From Burhinus oedicnemus (taxonomy: Eukaryota > Chordata > Aves > Charadriiformes > Burhinidae), in assembly GCA_008921705.1 (NCBI GenBank), contig VFFE01007669.1, positions 7,776,740 through 7,840,739 on the forward strand: a stretch of 64,000 bases of DNA, written 5' to 3'. Each line of letters starts with the position of its first letter. The stretch's first letter is position 1. The translations under genes were made by a program, and so were the position numbers. Positions 36,901 to 48,952 of the stretch are shown in pieces. Under the pieces are notes generated by a model, which did not search any database, had not been told where the DNA came from, and saw only the letters and a program-made list of their open reading frames with translations.

Positions 36901-37831
36901 TCACTGTAGATAATTGTTGAGTTCACACAACCCTGAACACTCAATTATTGCATGAGGATGACCCTCAGAACCAGCTCTGGAATTCAAAACTGGGTGTTTC
37001 ACTTCCAGTTTCCTGTGTAATCCAAACTACCAAGTATCCTTTATCATGTGGAGTTCTGTATATCCCCCTTCAGACCCTAAAACACACTCAGCAAAACGAT
37101 GACTTTTCAACAGTGTGATAACCTTGTTTACTGCCTCGTTATGTATTTCTAAATCTTTTAAAGCCTAAAAACCAAATTCCTAGTATGTACTGTAAAACAA
37201 GAGTTACTGGAGTTACTACAAGGAATGGGTATTTTGAACACCATTGTATCAGTTATAAAACTAAGTAATCCTTATATGACAAAATGCTTCTATTCACATG
37301 GTTCCACTGACTCAAGCAATATTTATTTATTTAACCACTACCAAAGAGTTTCTTCCATTGAAAATGAATTAATGACCTTTCAACCCTAAGAGATGCTTCC
37401 ACACATGAAACTTCTAAACGTTACAAGAAAACACCGGATCGCCTTCCCTCTCCTGGCGATTCGGTAGAAACACCTAGGCAGGCACTGAAACGGCAGTTTG
37501 TCAGATCTCTAGCCGCCCGTGACACAAAAAAAGGTGATCGCTGATGATTCTGTGCTTCTGAGAGCATCCTGAATTGACCAGTTTTACTGTTTTCCTTGGA
37601 TATCATATTCTGTCATTCTTATTTTCTCTAAGCACTACTGTCTTAGTCCTTCAACAATTTCATTTAAGTCAATTACATTCTTATGGACCGAGAAGTTATT
37701 CCAAGTGAGAAAATAACTACAAAGGAGGACATGAGTAATTTTTTTATATATATATACCTTCAACAATGTAACTTGATTTCCCATTAATAACATCTAGTTT
37801 TAATGTCTTACTGTTAACTCCACTTCAAACT
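30938..37831. other. Gene-free stretch
   Basis: No exon or transposon is recognised. Open frames reach only 98 codons (33555-33851). There are short A runs (34327-34338), a G8 run at about 34573-34580, and a short TA tract at 37746-37756. The segment 36040-36150 (TTATTAACTGCTAATGG and CTGCATATTAATAAG strings) looks like a possible conserved non-coding element. Confidence 0.55.
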
Positions 37832-37935
37832 AGGGAAGCTGAGTCACTGAAAAGTTGAATAGCTTGCCCAGATCAATTCAGCCAATTTGATTCCCAGCCT
37901 AGATACCGACCACTAGACTAGCCGGCCCTCCAGTT
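37832..37935 (+). repeat. MIR-like core-SINE relic
   Basis: The order GGGAAGCTGAGTCACTGAAA (37834-37853), TAGCTTGCCCAGATCAATTC (37860-37879), GATTCCCAGCCTAGATACCG (37889-37908) and CCACTAGACTAGCC (37910-37923) follows the MIR core and 3' segment on the plus strand. It is old and diverged. The ends are set by where the similarity fades. Confidence 0.7.
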
Positions 37936-38125
37936 GCCGCTCTAGGAAGATCCTCTCACCATTACTGACTGTTATTAATCTCTACCTGTCTGTACTACAC
38001 AAATGCCAACGGTGAACAAAGAAGAAATTGCAAGTTCTATAATAAACACTTGGCAAACTTCTCAATGGAAGGTATGTCTCCTGTCTGACCTTATTATCCC
38101 TGAAGCAGAATGACAGTAGAATTTA

Positions 38126-38174
38126 GCAACCCAACCCAACCCAACCCAAAAAAAATAAAATAAATAAAAAAAAG
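38126..38174 (+). repeat. (CAACC)n and A-rich tract
   Basis: Four CAACC-type units are followed by an A-rich run with interspersed T. It is a simple repeat, not a telomere array. Confidence 0.85.
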
Positions 38175-38701
38175 AAATTTATGCTTGAAGTTATTCTAGC
38201 AAAAGCATTAATCCTTTCTGCCCTTTTAGGAACCGGTTACTTATTTTCCCTGAGCAACAAATATAAATTGTGCAATTCTAAGCAATGGAAAGAAAATGTT
38301 ACTTTGGTTTGAGTAGGATATAGGAGTTACCATAAAAGCAAATCACTAAGACAGATCAGTTCCTTATTCCACAAATGTGGAATGAAAGGGCTGCATCCTT
38401 CACCAGATTCATTTGAACACTAAAAAGGGGAAAAAAAAAACAAACAAACAAAAAAAAACAACCAGATAAAAAAATGCAGAGCCAAACAGCTCACAAATCT
38501 CTGGGACAGAAATAGAGATTCCAAATACAGCAGAATCTGCAAGTGAGAATCAATATACAAATAACGTGTGTCCAGCACACTCAAAATGTTTATCTTAAAA
38601 TTCTAAATGACAACAAATGGCAAATGACCGAGGAATCTCTGAAATCAAAGAAGTCTTCTGCCTGTGTGAATCCCTCCAGAAACACCAGACAGCGTTCTTA
38701 A

Positions 38702-39094
38702 ATGCTAGAAGACAGCACTCAATCTGGTGTCGGAGGTCAGCCTCTGAGGAGGAGTAATTCACTGAAGAAGATGGTGATGTCAGCTCCAAACATGAGATGG
38801 AAAGGATCCAGGAAACTTGTTAGTTCTGCAGCCGTTCAGGAACCAATATTTAACTTGGGAATTAGCAAGGAGACCAACTTGGAGCTGGCAAGGGATCTCT
38901 GTAGAGAAGCAAAGCAGGAATTATATAAGAAATGCAGGTCAGAGTCTGCAAGGAACAGGTCCTGTTCTGCTCGTTCCTCCAGCCCTTCCACCCAGAGCGA
39001 AGCATTGGCATCAGTCAGGCATCTCTACTTTGCTTCAACTTTACCAAGACTGGAAGCATCCACGCTACCTTACGTAGTGGCTGGGATGCCTTGA
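38702..39094 (+). other. Unassigned 130-codon open frame, possible retrocopy or chance
   Basis: The frame starts with ATG at 38702 directly after an in-frame TAA (38699-38701) and stays open for 130 codons. It is rich in Ser, Arg, Lys and Leu. A segment at residues about 47-78 (AAVQEPIFNLG then LELARDLCREAKQELYKKC) reads like a helical, protein-like stretch. I do not recognise a family. A CAG/GTCAGA string at 38935-38943 could act as a weak splice donor. No convincing acceptor with a polypyrimidine tract precedes it, and no poly(A) follows. It could be a diverged retrocopy, a terminal exon, or chance. Confidence 0.2.
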
Positions 39095-42000
39095 AAACGG
39101 CGAACTCCTGTCTGATGGGGAAAAAAATAACTGAAATGAAATTACTGTTCCTTGGAATACAAAAGTAACCCCTTTTTGAACCTGCCCTGGTCTGATACTC
39201 TTTTCACATTGGTCTAAGGCTGGAAGAACTGGTTTTATACGTCCACTAATTTCTACCTTCTGCTCTTGGAACTTTTTCTGCCCATACAAGCAAGGCTGAA
39301 AAGCCCTCCTGTGACCAGGTAACGGCTCATACACAAGTTCATAAAACCACAATTCCAGCTTCTTTCAGACAATGAAAACTTTAGCTACCTGAGCCTCCTT
39401 TCTCCCTCATGCAATGCTTTCCTAGCTGTCTTATTAATTTTTTTTTCTGGAATTTCTGCATCAACAATTTCATACGTCCCTTTTTTTGCTTCAAATACCT
39501 AGGTATTTATTAAATAGTTCTCCCTTCTCTGCAGTTCAGAGCGAAATATGCCCCCAGCAGCAGCAAGAACGGTTCCAGGCTCTGCCCACCTGGGGGCTCC
39601 GACATTTCTGATATTTTTCAGAGCCCGCAGGCGTGTTTACGTGGCCGGCCCAAGATGCAGAGCAGGAACCAGCATCACAGGTGATGCGGAGAGAAAGAGC
39701 TCAAGGAAATGCAGCATAATTCAAAGGATGGAGACAAAGATTTGAGCCCCGATTTAAGGAGCTGAAAAACAGACCAGGAAGGAACCGCATGGGTGTGGGA
39801 AGCTGGAGCGCACGGTCTGGGAAGTCCAGAACTGCTGCTGCTGCCACCACAGCCATAAAACCTGGGAACTCACAACATGCCACTGATCCCTCTGACTTTC
39901 CTTGCAAATGTTCTCATCTGGTATTCACTGCCATTTACTTCCTCTTTCCTAGTCTTTATTCAGTGCCTTGTTGTTTGTTCTACTGCCAATTATTTTCATA
40001 TTTTTCTTAAGTGGGTTACTTCTTGACCAAATTTTTTGATGTCTGCAGAGCCACAAGTTTTTGATATCCCAGATGATATTTTCCAATAACTCCCAGTTTC
40101 CAATAGTATTCCCCACGCTAAGTTACATTCTCAAATGCTTTCTGCAACGGTATGCAGCAGTGTAACTTTGGAAAATTATTCTTATTGATGTGGTGTATAC
40201 GTACACGTACTAGCACATGGCTGCATGTGCACATACATTTGAGTGCATAAACCGTAGATAAATAACTGGAGCCACGTCCTCCTCAGAGAAGGTAAGTGCA
40301 ACCAGATTGGGATTAGTCCATCAGGATGCATAAGGAAGTACTCTGTTTTAGAGTGACAAAGAAGCATTCTTCTTTGTCCCTCAGAATTAGATTAGCAACA
40401 CAAGCTTTCTGAGTTAAGAAAAAACATTTATATTTTTAGATGACTGGCCTTCAGGAGTTCATTATCTACATGCAAGAGTTTTCTAACCAGAAAATCTTTT
40501 CAGAGTTATAAAAAAGCATATTCATGCAGGACTCTAAGAAGACTGGCCCAGAATTCACTCAACAGTGAACAGCAATCTCAAATTTGAGGAGATAAGAGGA
40601 CCTGGTAACAAGTTCTATTATGCTCAAGAGAAAACTGAATATAAAACTCATGTCTTAGCAATTTAAGTGAAAGTGTTGCCCTTCTGCATGGCTGAAAGCT
40701 TCACACTGTGCTGAGAATAAACTTGCAGACAGCAATGACAGCTGTGGGAATGATGCCACATATTAAAATGTTTAAACTTTCCTCACAGATGACAACAGGA
40801 GTAGTCACCCAACAGAGCATCGCTCTGCTCAGGTACAGGTCAGCTGAGACAAGGAGCAACACTTTGGGGAAGACTATAAAAAGAAAAGAAAAATAAAGCC
40901 AACATAAGTTTTTAAAGAAAACCCTGTAAAATAAGGAAGAATGCGTAAAAACATAGATTAAAACTAAGAAATTATTAAACTCCACATCAGGCTAATTCAT
41001 GTAATCTGTAGGCAGACATATATCTTGCCTGTGAAAGATGGAAAGCTTCAAACTGATCTCAAGAAATTATGAAAAAATGCAAGAGTAGGTAAATAAATGT
41101 ACGTTAGGCATCTCCTGCCCCCATCATTGATAAAAGGCAAGTATCTAAACTGAGCCATGTCCGTTTGCACTACAAAAAAAAAAATAAAATTAGCATATAG
41201 CATACATAACAATCTTTTCATTAGCTCACTCAAAATCATGTGAAAGATACTGCGTTGGAACAGCCCCTGGGATTCCTTCTCACCATCAAACCCCAAAATT
41301 GTAGGTTTTTAATAAGATCAGAGACAGACGAAGGGAAGAAGCCATAGTTTGGAATTCCTGATTTGCACATCACTACTTGTACCTAAGTGTCAGGAGCCTC
41401 AACCAGGCAGTAGGAAGTTACTTCTCAAAACGTGAGTCTTTGCAGAATCACTGAAAAGAGCATGAAAAGGCAAACTGCTGTCCCTAAGAACGGCAGTTCT
41501 CTGTGGCTCGAGCATGAAGCTTTCAGTCCGGCTTTCTGTAGCCATCGAGTCCAACAGTCGTATATACAGCCTTGGGTTAAATGACCTTCCCTGCTTCCCC
41601 GGCTCTGACATACGGCCAGCTGAAAGACTTCTGCAGGATCCCTTTCTTCTCCGTGAAAGGCAACCCAGGGACAAAAGATGTTGTCTTATCCCAGATTGCA
41701 TTTTAGCCCCCTCTGCCTATATTGCCTTCGCCAAGAGTAGAAAGATGTTTGCATATGAAGGAAGGAATTAATTTTCTCTGCCTGGTACGGAGCCAGCATT
41801 TGCAGCCCTTCTAGGCCCGAAGGCTGCTCCAGAGGCTAATTTACAAAATGAGGATAAACATCCCGAGCTCTACAGAACAACACAAAGTGCACATTTGACA
41901 ACGCGTTGTGTGCATGTGTTTACTTTTCGCTGCAAAAGCTGCCATGATGTAAGCTTCCCTGGCACCTTCCCTTCCCGTGCCTCCCCTTAACTCCGGGCAG

Positions 42001-42676
42001 GAGAATGGTGGGTGAAGGAATGGCTGGAATGTGTTTGCCGTAGCACAGTTTTCTGCTCTGCAATCACTTGCCGCTTCCTGTCAGACTGCAGGGAAAAAAA
42101 CAGGCTTCTTTTAATACCCCCAGTTCAAACTGTAGCTAATGCTCCATTTTCTGGGGATAAAAGAATGTTTTATTAATGGAAATTATGCAAATAAAAATAT
42201 TCTTAATTCTTTTTTTCCATTAATTTGCTCCTTTTTATACCAGGACTCAAGCATGTAGGTCTCCGTATCTGATCCATTATCTATTCTTATGCACATATTT
42301 TGCAGAACAAAGACATTGAAATTGTGGATCCGGTCCTCCAATCTAGGCGCTTCATGATGTCACAGCCACATGAAGAGGCAGTGAAGCTAGCAGAACAAGA
42401 TTCACAAGGAATAACCTCAGGACGAGGGAGTTTCCCAGCTGTCACAGAGCCAATGGAGTAACTCTGCAAAGTTTCTCCCTAAGCCCTTGTAACCAGGGCA
42501 AAAAGTGCTCAAAGACACTTCTGAATGAACCCTCCTGGCCTTCGCAACTCAGCATCGACCTCCCCAAGGAGGTCCAAAAGCTCATTTGCCTCTTCAGCCT
42601 TCCTGAATAGGTGGCAACAAGCAGAACAAGCCCAGCTTGGGTTCCCTTGGTACCACCAAAACCCTCATGTAAAATA

Positions 42677-43212
42677 CAGAATCATAGAATCACAGAATCA
42701 TTTAGGTTGGAAAAGACCTTTAAGATCATCTAGTCCAACCATTGACCCTACTCTACCAGGCCTGCCACTAAACCATGTCTCTAAGTACCACATCTACACG
42801 ACTTTTAAACACATCTAGGGGTGGTGACTCTACCACCTCCCTGGGCAGCCTCTTCCAATGTTTGATAACTCTTCCAGTGAAAAATTTTTTCCTAATGTCC
42901 AGCCTAAACCTCCCCTGGTGCAACTTGAACCCGTTTCCTCTTGTCCTATCGCTGGTTACTTGGGAGAAGAGACCAGCTCCCGTCTCACTACAACCTCCTT
43001 TCGGGTAGTTGTAGAGAGCCATAAGGTCTCCCCTCAGCCTTCTCTTCTCCAGACTAAACAATCCCAATTCCCTCAGCCGCTCCTCATAAGACATGTTCTC
43101 CAGACCCCTCACCAGCTTTGTTGCCCTTCTCTGGACACGCTCCAGCACCTCAATGTCCCTCCTAGACTGTGGTGCCCAAAACTGAACACAGGACTCAGGC
43201 TGCGGCCTCAGT
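42677..43212 (-). mobile_element. 5'-truncated CR1 copy, about 540 bp
   Basis: On the plus strand it opens with AGAATCATAGAATCACAGAA (the reverse complement of the CR1 3' terminal repeat) and TAGGTTGGAAAAGACCTTTA, so the element points to the minus strand with its 3' end at the left. The right end at about 43212 (GGTGCCCAAAACTGAACACA then TGCGGCCTCAG) is the usual 5' truncation. The minus frame 43148-42768 stays open for 126 codons and encodes the C-terminal tail of ORF2 ([67 protein letters not shown]). Intact coding over this length suggests a relatively young copy. Confidence 0.95.
42769..43148 (-). pseudogene. CR1 ORF2 C-terminal tail, open but truncated
   Basis: This 126-codon frame is the end of CR1 ORF2 downstream of the reverse transcriptase. 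It has no catalytic domain. It starts at an internal Met because the 5' part of the element was never inserted. The frame has no stop before the natural one near 42768. It matches, with differences, the shorter piece in the copy at 46951-47179 and the tail of the large CR1. Confidence 0.85.
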
Positions 43213-45830
43213 ATATGTCCATTTCAAAGTTTGGATTGTTGTTCCTCAAAAGGAAGCAGCGTATTTTTAATAAAAAATGTTCCAGTCTGCTACAATTAAT
43301 ACAAAATTTTTCATAGCAGTAGTCGTTAAATCTTTATATCTGGTATAATATCAGAGCAGCTGCCCTCAGCTGTTTAGCTTTAAAAAACAGTTTCTTATTG
43401 CAAGCTTTACAGTTGCTTCATATACGGCATTTTCATCTGTCAGATGACATCTGAAATTCGTTATTGGTTTACAAGGCTCCAGTTTGCATTTTTAGATATA
43501 TTCCTTAAATGTCATTTGCAGAGGTTAGTGCCTTTGAATATCTAAAGGCAACTGCAGCTGTATCTACCTAAAAAAAGAAAACGAGTTCCATTTATATTGT
43601 ATTCACGATGCTAGAACCAAAAGCAGCTATGGATTCCAAATTATTGAAGTATGTATCTATTTTTGCTTCCACTATAATTGTGAGGAAAATAACCACCAAA
43701 AAATAGTAACATATTTCATAACAGGCAGTACAGTTTTAAAAACCCGTCCTATTTCTTGTTGATATTTTATCTGCATTTTTCAAAACATGAAGACATGAAT
43801 CTGTAGATTTTTATTTTGGCGTGTTTATACCATAAATTAAAAGTCACCAGACTTACAAAACACTACCCTCAAACGTTTATACCCCAAATTGCTCTTTTCT
43901 GATCAATGCTCACAGGGGAGCGGGGGTGAGGCTTAGCACACGTCTCCATCCCTGCTGGAAACTTCCCCTCAGAGTATTTCCACTAGATCACAAGAAAGAA
44001 AGGGAGAGATCCACTATTACATTATTCTGGCCATTTCCATACTGGCTTTTTCCTACAGTACAGTTCCCAGGTTTTGGTATGGTTTTATTATAAATCCAGG
44101 TTTTAAAAAAATGACCCGTCACCAGTTCTCGAACACCGCCATCCCTCCCGGTGTTTCTACATATGCTCTCTGTGCAGCTCCATGCCTTTCCTGCTCGCCA
44201 AGATCCCCTCTGCTGTTTACAACCTTGAAATATTTGCAACTAGAAGGCAAATCTGCACAACTTATAAAGAGAAAAATCAGCCAGAGAAAAGTGTTAAATA
44301 ATGGCACTTTTAAGCTACAACAGCAACACAAGACACTTTCACAAGTACATTTTTGAAAGCAATAATATAGAGTGTTAGTTAAACAAAGATGTTGGCACCA
44401 AAGGGACTGCAAAATTATTCAAAATGAGTGTTCGCAAAGGCTAACGTATGGAGTGCACTTGGTAGTAAGTTTTGTTTTATTTAAAAGTTCAGTATCTTTA
44501 AACTACAAGCTAAGAAGCAGCAGAGTTTGTGCAGCTATCAGGGCACTAGACCCAAGCGTTCATCAAACGCATGCCCCAAACTCCCGCTGACGCCAGTGCG
44601 TTCCACACGGCTCCAGGCCTGTGCCGGTTGGCAATTAAGACTTTCTGATGAAATTGGAGAGCCAAAACCGACTATCCCACCACTGCAAATTGCATCAGGC
44701 CATTGCTCAACTAATCATGGAAACGTATTTCCTCCTCGCAATGATCGAAATCCTTAAATCGCATCATCATCAGAGCAGCTACAATAACATTTGGCCTTTT
44801 TAATTTGAGGCTATTTTGCAAAAATTTTGTATCAAAAGGAAAATAGCTGGGTTTTCAACATTTATTTTGCAGAATAAATCAGTTTTTCATAGTGACACTT
44901 TTTTTTTAATGGCCAATACTTCCATCTCTGGAAGCTTCCCTGTCTAAGCATGCTTAATTGCTCCCTGTGCAAAATAAACCTCCCCTTTTCCTTCCAGGGT
45001 TTTCTACCTTACCCATAACGTAATTAGGCATAAAGCAAAGAACCAAATGTTACTGGTCCTGACACCATACTTCTGTTTGCAGCGTTGCTAAGCAGAGCAC
45101 AGCAGGTTTATTTGCAGAAGACTTCTCAAAGTTCATACAAGCAGGAAGGGAGAGCTTCAGAGAAGCAGACTTCGGATCTCAGGATGGAGAAGTGCTACAG
45201 GTGACTGTCAACCAGAAAGACTGGCTTTGCAGCAACAGCTTCTATTTAAAACAGTAACAACATTCAACACTCCAGCAATGGAAACTGCGTCTTCTCCTCT
45301 ACTGCTGGAGCAGTCCAAACCCAAGAACAACAAGCTCAGCAACCAGCTGTGTTCTCTCTGCATGGATATTACTTCTGGAGCTAGGAAGGAGGCAGCCCTC
45401 TGTGAATAAGCTGCAGGACAGTAACAGTATACCAAATACTACAGGTTTGACAACGTAAATGATATACCTTTATAGCTCCCCTATACATTTAAGAATATGA
45501 TCAGTCATCAGAGGCAGCCATCCCCATCCAGTGGTATTGTCTCTCCTACCAAGGGGGTTAGGTGGATGAGTTCTCATTGCATTTGTGTGCCTCTCTATCT
45601 CCAATTTAACATTAGCTGGGAACCTGCCCAAAAAAGCAAGGAAGACTTGAGGGTTGTTGGTGGGCATTGTGCCCCCACATACCAACCTTTTCCAAACCCA
45701 AATGATTGTGGGAAATGAAGTAAAATAGAATTAAATTGCAGAAAGTATGTAAGCCACTAATGCTACATGAAAAATGCATGGTATACGGAAGTGATGTTTT
45801 CTTTAAAATGTGCTAAGAAAACGTTTTTGT
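43213..45830. other. Gene-free stretch with a conserved-looking segment
   Basis: No exon or transposon is recognised. The segment 44610-44900 is AT-rich, free of simple repeats, and full of homeodomain-like and octamer-like words (CAATTAAG, TTTAATTTGAGG, ATTTTGCAAAAATTTTG). This is the texture of a vertebrate conserved non-coding element. Open frames are below 100 codons. Confidence 0.5.
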
Positions 45831-45974
45831 CATAGAATCATAGACTCACAGAATGGTTTGGGTTGGAAGAGACCTTAAAGATCACCTAGTTCCACCCCCC
45901 TGCCATGGGCAGGGACACCTCCCAGTAGACCAGGTTGCCCAAAGCCCCGTCCAATCTGGCCTTGAACACGTCCA
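45831..45974 (-). mobile_element. 5'-truncated CR1 3' end, about 144 bp
   Basis: The plus strand starts CATAGAATCATAGACTCACA then GAATGGTTTGGGTTGGAAGA and GACCTTAAAGATCACCTAGT, the reverse complement of an avian CR1 3' end. It stops after GGCCTTGAACACGTCCA. The element is on the minus strand and only the 3' UTR region is left. It is closely similar to the copy at 63561-63818, so they probably belong to the same or sister subfamily. Confidence 0.95.
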
Positions 45975-46950
45975 TTCTGCATTCTTAAATGATACAGCAG
46001 TAAGGCAATTCCATGAAAGACTTGGGATAAATTCTTTACAATCTGGAATTAATGTAGGAAAATATTTTGAATTAGAAAAAAAAATCTATAGATCCTTATA
46101 TGAAATATGAACAGCAACTAGTTTCTTAACTGGGCGACAATTGTTTATTTAAGCAACAAGAAAAATAACATGTTAAATACTAATAATGACATGACAGTCA
46201 AAAGAATTTAAAGATTATGGTGGCCACCTCTGCTAGAATAGGACCATTAAATGCAGAGCCCTCTGACACGAGCTTTCTCCCATTCTCAGTTCACACTCTG
46301 GTACTGTCTGGATCAGGCCAGTTGACAACTAATGCAGGTTCACTTGTCCTCTGCACTCTGGCAGACAAAAATTAAAGTAATCTCAAAGACAAAACTCTAA
46401 TGAAAGGGTAGGTACAGGTTGCATCTAATTCAGAGTAAAGACAAAATAACTTTAATGACTCTAGGGACACTACTTGAGATTTATATCAGTATTTATCCCA
46501 TTTATCCTTGATAGAATCTCAACAGTTTAAAAAAAAGTTGGTCCAGAATATCAGATTTCCTATTTTTTCTACATTCTATAATGACCTAGTGAGGATTTTA
46601 TTGTTTGGATTTTAAGGTTAAATTCAGCAATATTTAATACTTTTTCTTCATTTTTGTCATTACTTATATTTCAAAAGAGGCCATTTATAGCCAGATGGAA
46701 AAAAAAAAAATTAAAAATCCTCTGCATTAATAAAATACGTAAGTAAGCATCTTTTAAAGCATCTCTGTGTTAATGTATGTTCAATTTATTTTAAGGCAAT
46801 TGAAGAAAGACTGTCCAGGTAACTCTAAATTGGAATCCCACCATAAGGTTTAGAAAAAAATCTAATTCATCTACCACATTACAAAAGTGCTCGAATGTCT
46901 CCAGAAAATCAGTTATTCATATAGATCAGTGAACTACTGTTGCAAATAAT
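45975..46950. other. Gene-free spacer between two CR1 fragments
   Basis: AT-rich unique-looking sequence with an A13 run near 46699-46711. Nothing recognised. Confidence 0.6.
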
Positions 46951-47179
46951 CAGAGAATCATAGAATTGTCTAGGTTGGAAGGGACTTTTAAGATCATCGA
47001 GTCCAACCATCAAGCCAACACTGCCAAACCCACCACTAACCCATGTCCCTCAGCACCACGTCTGCCCGGCTTTTAAATACCTCCAGGGATGGCGACTCCA
47101 CCACTGCCCTGGGCAGCCTGTTCCAATGCTTGGTGACCCTTTCGGTGAAGAAACTGTTCCTAATATCCAATCTAAACAT
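46951..47179 (-). mobile_element. 5'-truncated CR1 copy, about 230 bp
   Basis: The plus strand reads CAGAGAATCATAGAATTGTC then TAGGTTGGAAGGGACTTTTA and GATCATCGAGTCCAACCATC, the reverse complement of a CR1 3' end of a subfamily different from the 45831 copy and close to the 42677 copy. It ends at TAATATCCAATCTAAACAT. The minus strand keeps the short ORF2 end [20 protein letters not shown] with its stop. The element is on the minus strand. Confidence 0.95.
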
Positions 47180-48859
47180 ACCTATAGACAGAATAAAAGA
47201 AAAAAATCTGCCTTTTAGGGGAACTAAAACTTCCAGTGTTCTTAGCATGCATATTTTGTATTTTCCTAAATGAGACAACTGTGCAGACTCAATGCTCTTA
47301 GAGGTTTCTTACTGCTGTGTCAGCATTCAGCTGGTTAAGCTGTGACCCTCAGACTTCTCACCATCCTGAAAACAAAACAAATACCGCTTGCAAAAGCACA
47401 GGCTTTTCACATCCGCAGGTGAGTAAATATCTATACTGAACCAATAAGCAGAAGAACTCATCAACAATTTAGATCCTTCCCTTTGTCTTCACAAAGCAAT
47501 TTTCTGGAGGATACGAAGAAACCAGCACAATGTATGTGTGCGTAGGTGTGCTCCCTAGCATGCAACAGCATTTTTGCTATTGAAGTCCATCCCAAAGATG
47601 GATCTTTACTCCCCAGTCCTGGTAGTTGCCACTGTTGGCACTGGGTGTTACTCTGAGAAAGCCTCACTGCATCTAGCCCAGCTGTTGACGCTCTCCGCCT
47701 TTATAGACAGAAAATAACTTTTTCCCAGGATCATATCTGATTTTGACATTCAAGTATTTTTCTCATGCTAGTACATGTCCGGTAAAGTGTTGAAATTTAA
47801 TTTTAAACACAGTACAATATCCAACTCCCACCTACACATTATTTGTAACAACCATTCTCCTATTTGGCCTAGGAAAGAAGCACAAACGGAAGACTTACAA
47901 ACTCAAAATTTAGGTGTTGAGGGACAGTTCCTGGGAGAAGACTGAACGCAAGCATTTAAAATGGGCCGGATGCGCTGCTAAAACAAACGCCTTGAAGACT
48001 CTGTAAGCATCCAGCAGAAGTGCCCAGTGATACGGAGAAGAGGAATCAGAGTATTAACAGCTTTGCTGTGATGAGGGCGAGGATTTCAGCATGTTGATGA
48101 CAGTCACGGTCTCCAAATCCACCAATGCAGAACCTACACGTTAACTCGTTTGCCCTGACATTACATGTGGCTCTGACTATGGGATGTACGGCGCATATTT
48201 CTATTATACGTCATTGAGGAAATTTGCGGGTTCCACTAACCACCCTCATTAGCTACTGAATGAAGAATAAACTTTCTAGTTGGAGGTTAATTCTGAGATG
48301 AGGCAGAGGGTATAGTAAAGTCCTACGCTCTTTGTGATTTTTACTGCAGATAGGGATGGGAAAGAAGGAAAGGAGTAAAGGAATAGGAGAATAAGGAATT
48401 CACAGCCTACCTAACATTTCTAATAGCTCCTGTTCAAATGCAGAGCCAGAGCCGCTCTGCTCCCGTGTGAGCGATACAGAAATCACTCAGAGCAAAATCA
48501 GCTGAGAAGGAATAGCTGCCCGAGCGTGAGTCTGAGCGTGTCCCTGCTGTGCCACCCAGCCGCTGCCACCGCCCTCTCTGAAGGAAGTCCTTAAGGCGGC
48601 AGTTCCTCGTTAACTGCTCGAGAGAGATCCAGCCCAACCCCACGGCTTCTGCAGGACTCGGGGAGAGAAGGGATGCCGTCAGACAGGACAGAAATACACG
48701 GGGACGTCGTACGGTCGTTCACAGCATTAAATACAGGAGAGCACAATTGCACAGGAGTTCTCGGCACCTCCTCATCCACGTCAGGACCATCCTGACCTCA
48801 GGAGGCCTCCAGTCCCTCCTCTCCAGGCAGGTGTTTTAAATACCTAAGAGCTCACACCA
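47180..48859. other. Gene-free stretch with a CpG-rich patch
   Basis: No exon is recognised. The part 48440-48780 holds about 21 CpG dinucleotides in 340 bases, far above its AT-rich surroundings. It could mark a small CpG island, an unmethylated regulatory site, or a degraded GC-rich element. Open frames there (69 and 62 codons, minus strand) show no domain. Confidence 0.5.
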
Positions 48860-48952
48860 CCTTTATCTACTCAGGCCTTGAAAACCTCCAAGGCACAGCA
48901 CAACACTTCTGGGCAACCTATTCCCCAGCTTGACTATCTAAAGAGGAAAAAG
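48860..48952 (-). repeat. Old CR1-like scrap
   Basis: The plus strand shows CCTTGAAAACCTCCAAGGCA and CTTCTGGGCAACCTATTCCC followed by CAGCTTGACTATC. These words occur in the same order in the 3' region of CR1 (compare GGGCAGCC...TTCCAATG...TTGATAAC in the copy at 42677). It is strongly diverged and lacks the 3' terminal repeat, so it is an older insertion, in minus orientation like the others. Confidence 0.65.

Larger units (their letters stand above)
37936..42676. other. Gene-free stretch with one stop-free segment of interest
   Basis: The only open frame that stands out is 38702-39094 (listed separately). Otherwise there are A-rich tracts at 38126-38174 and 38429-38458, a GC-rich patch at 39545-39720, and an ATTATGCAAATAAA octamer-like site at 42181-42194 in a very AT-rich, possibly conserved block (42160-42240). 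The 42520-42670 segment just before the CR1 copy shows nothing recognisable. Confidence 0.5.
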
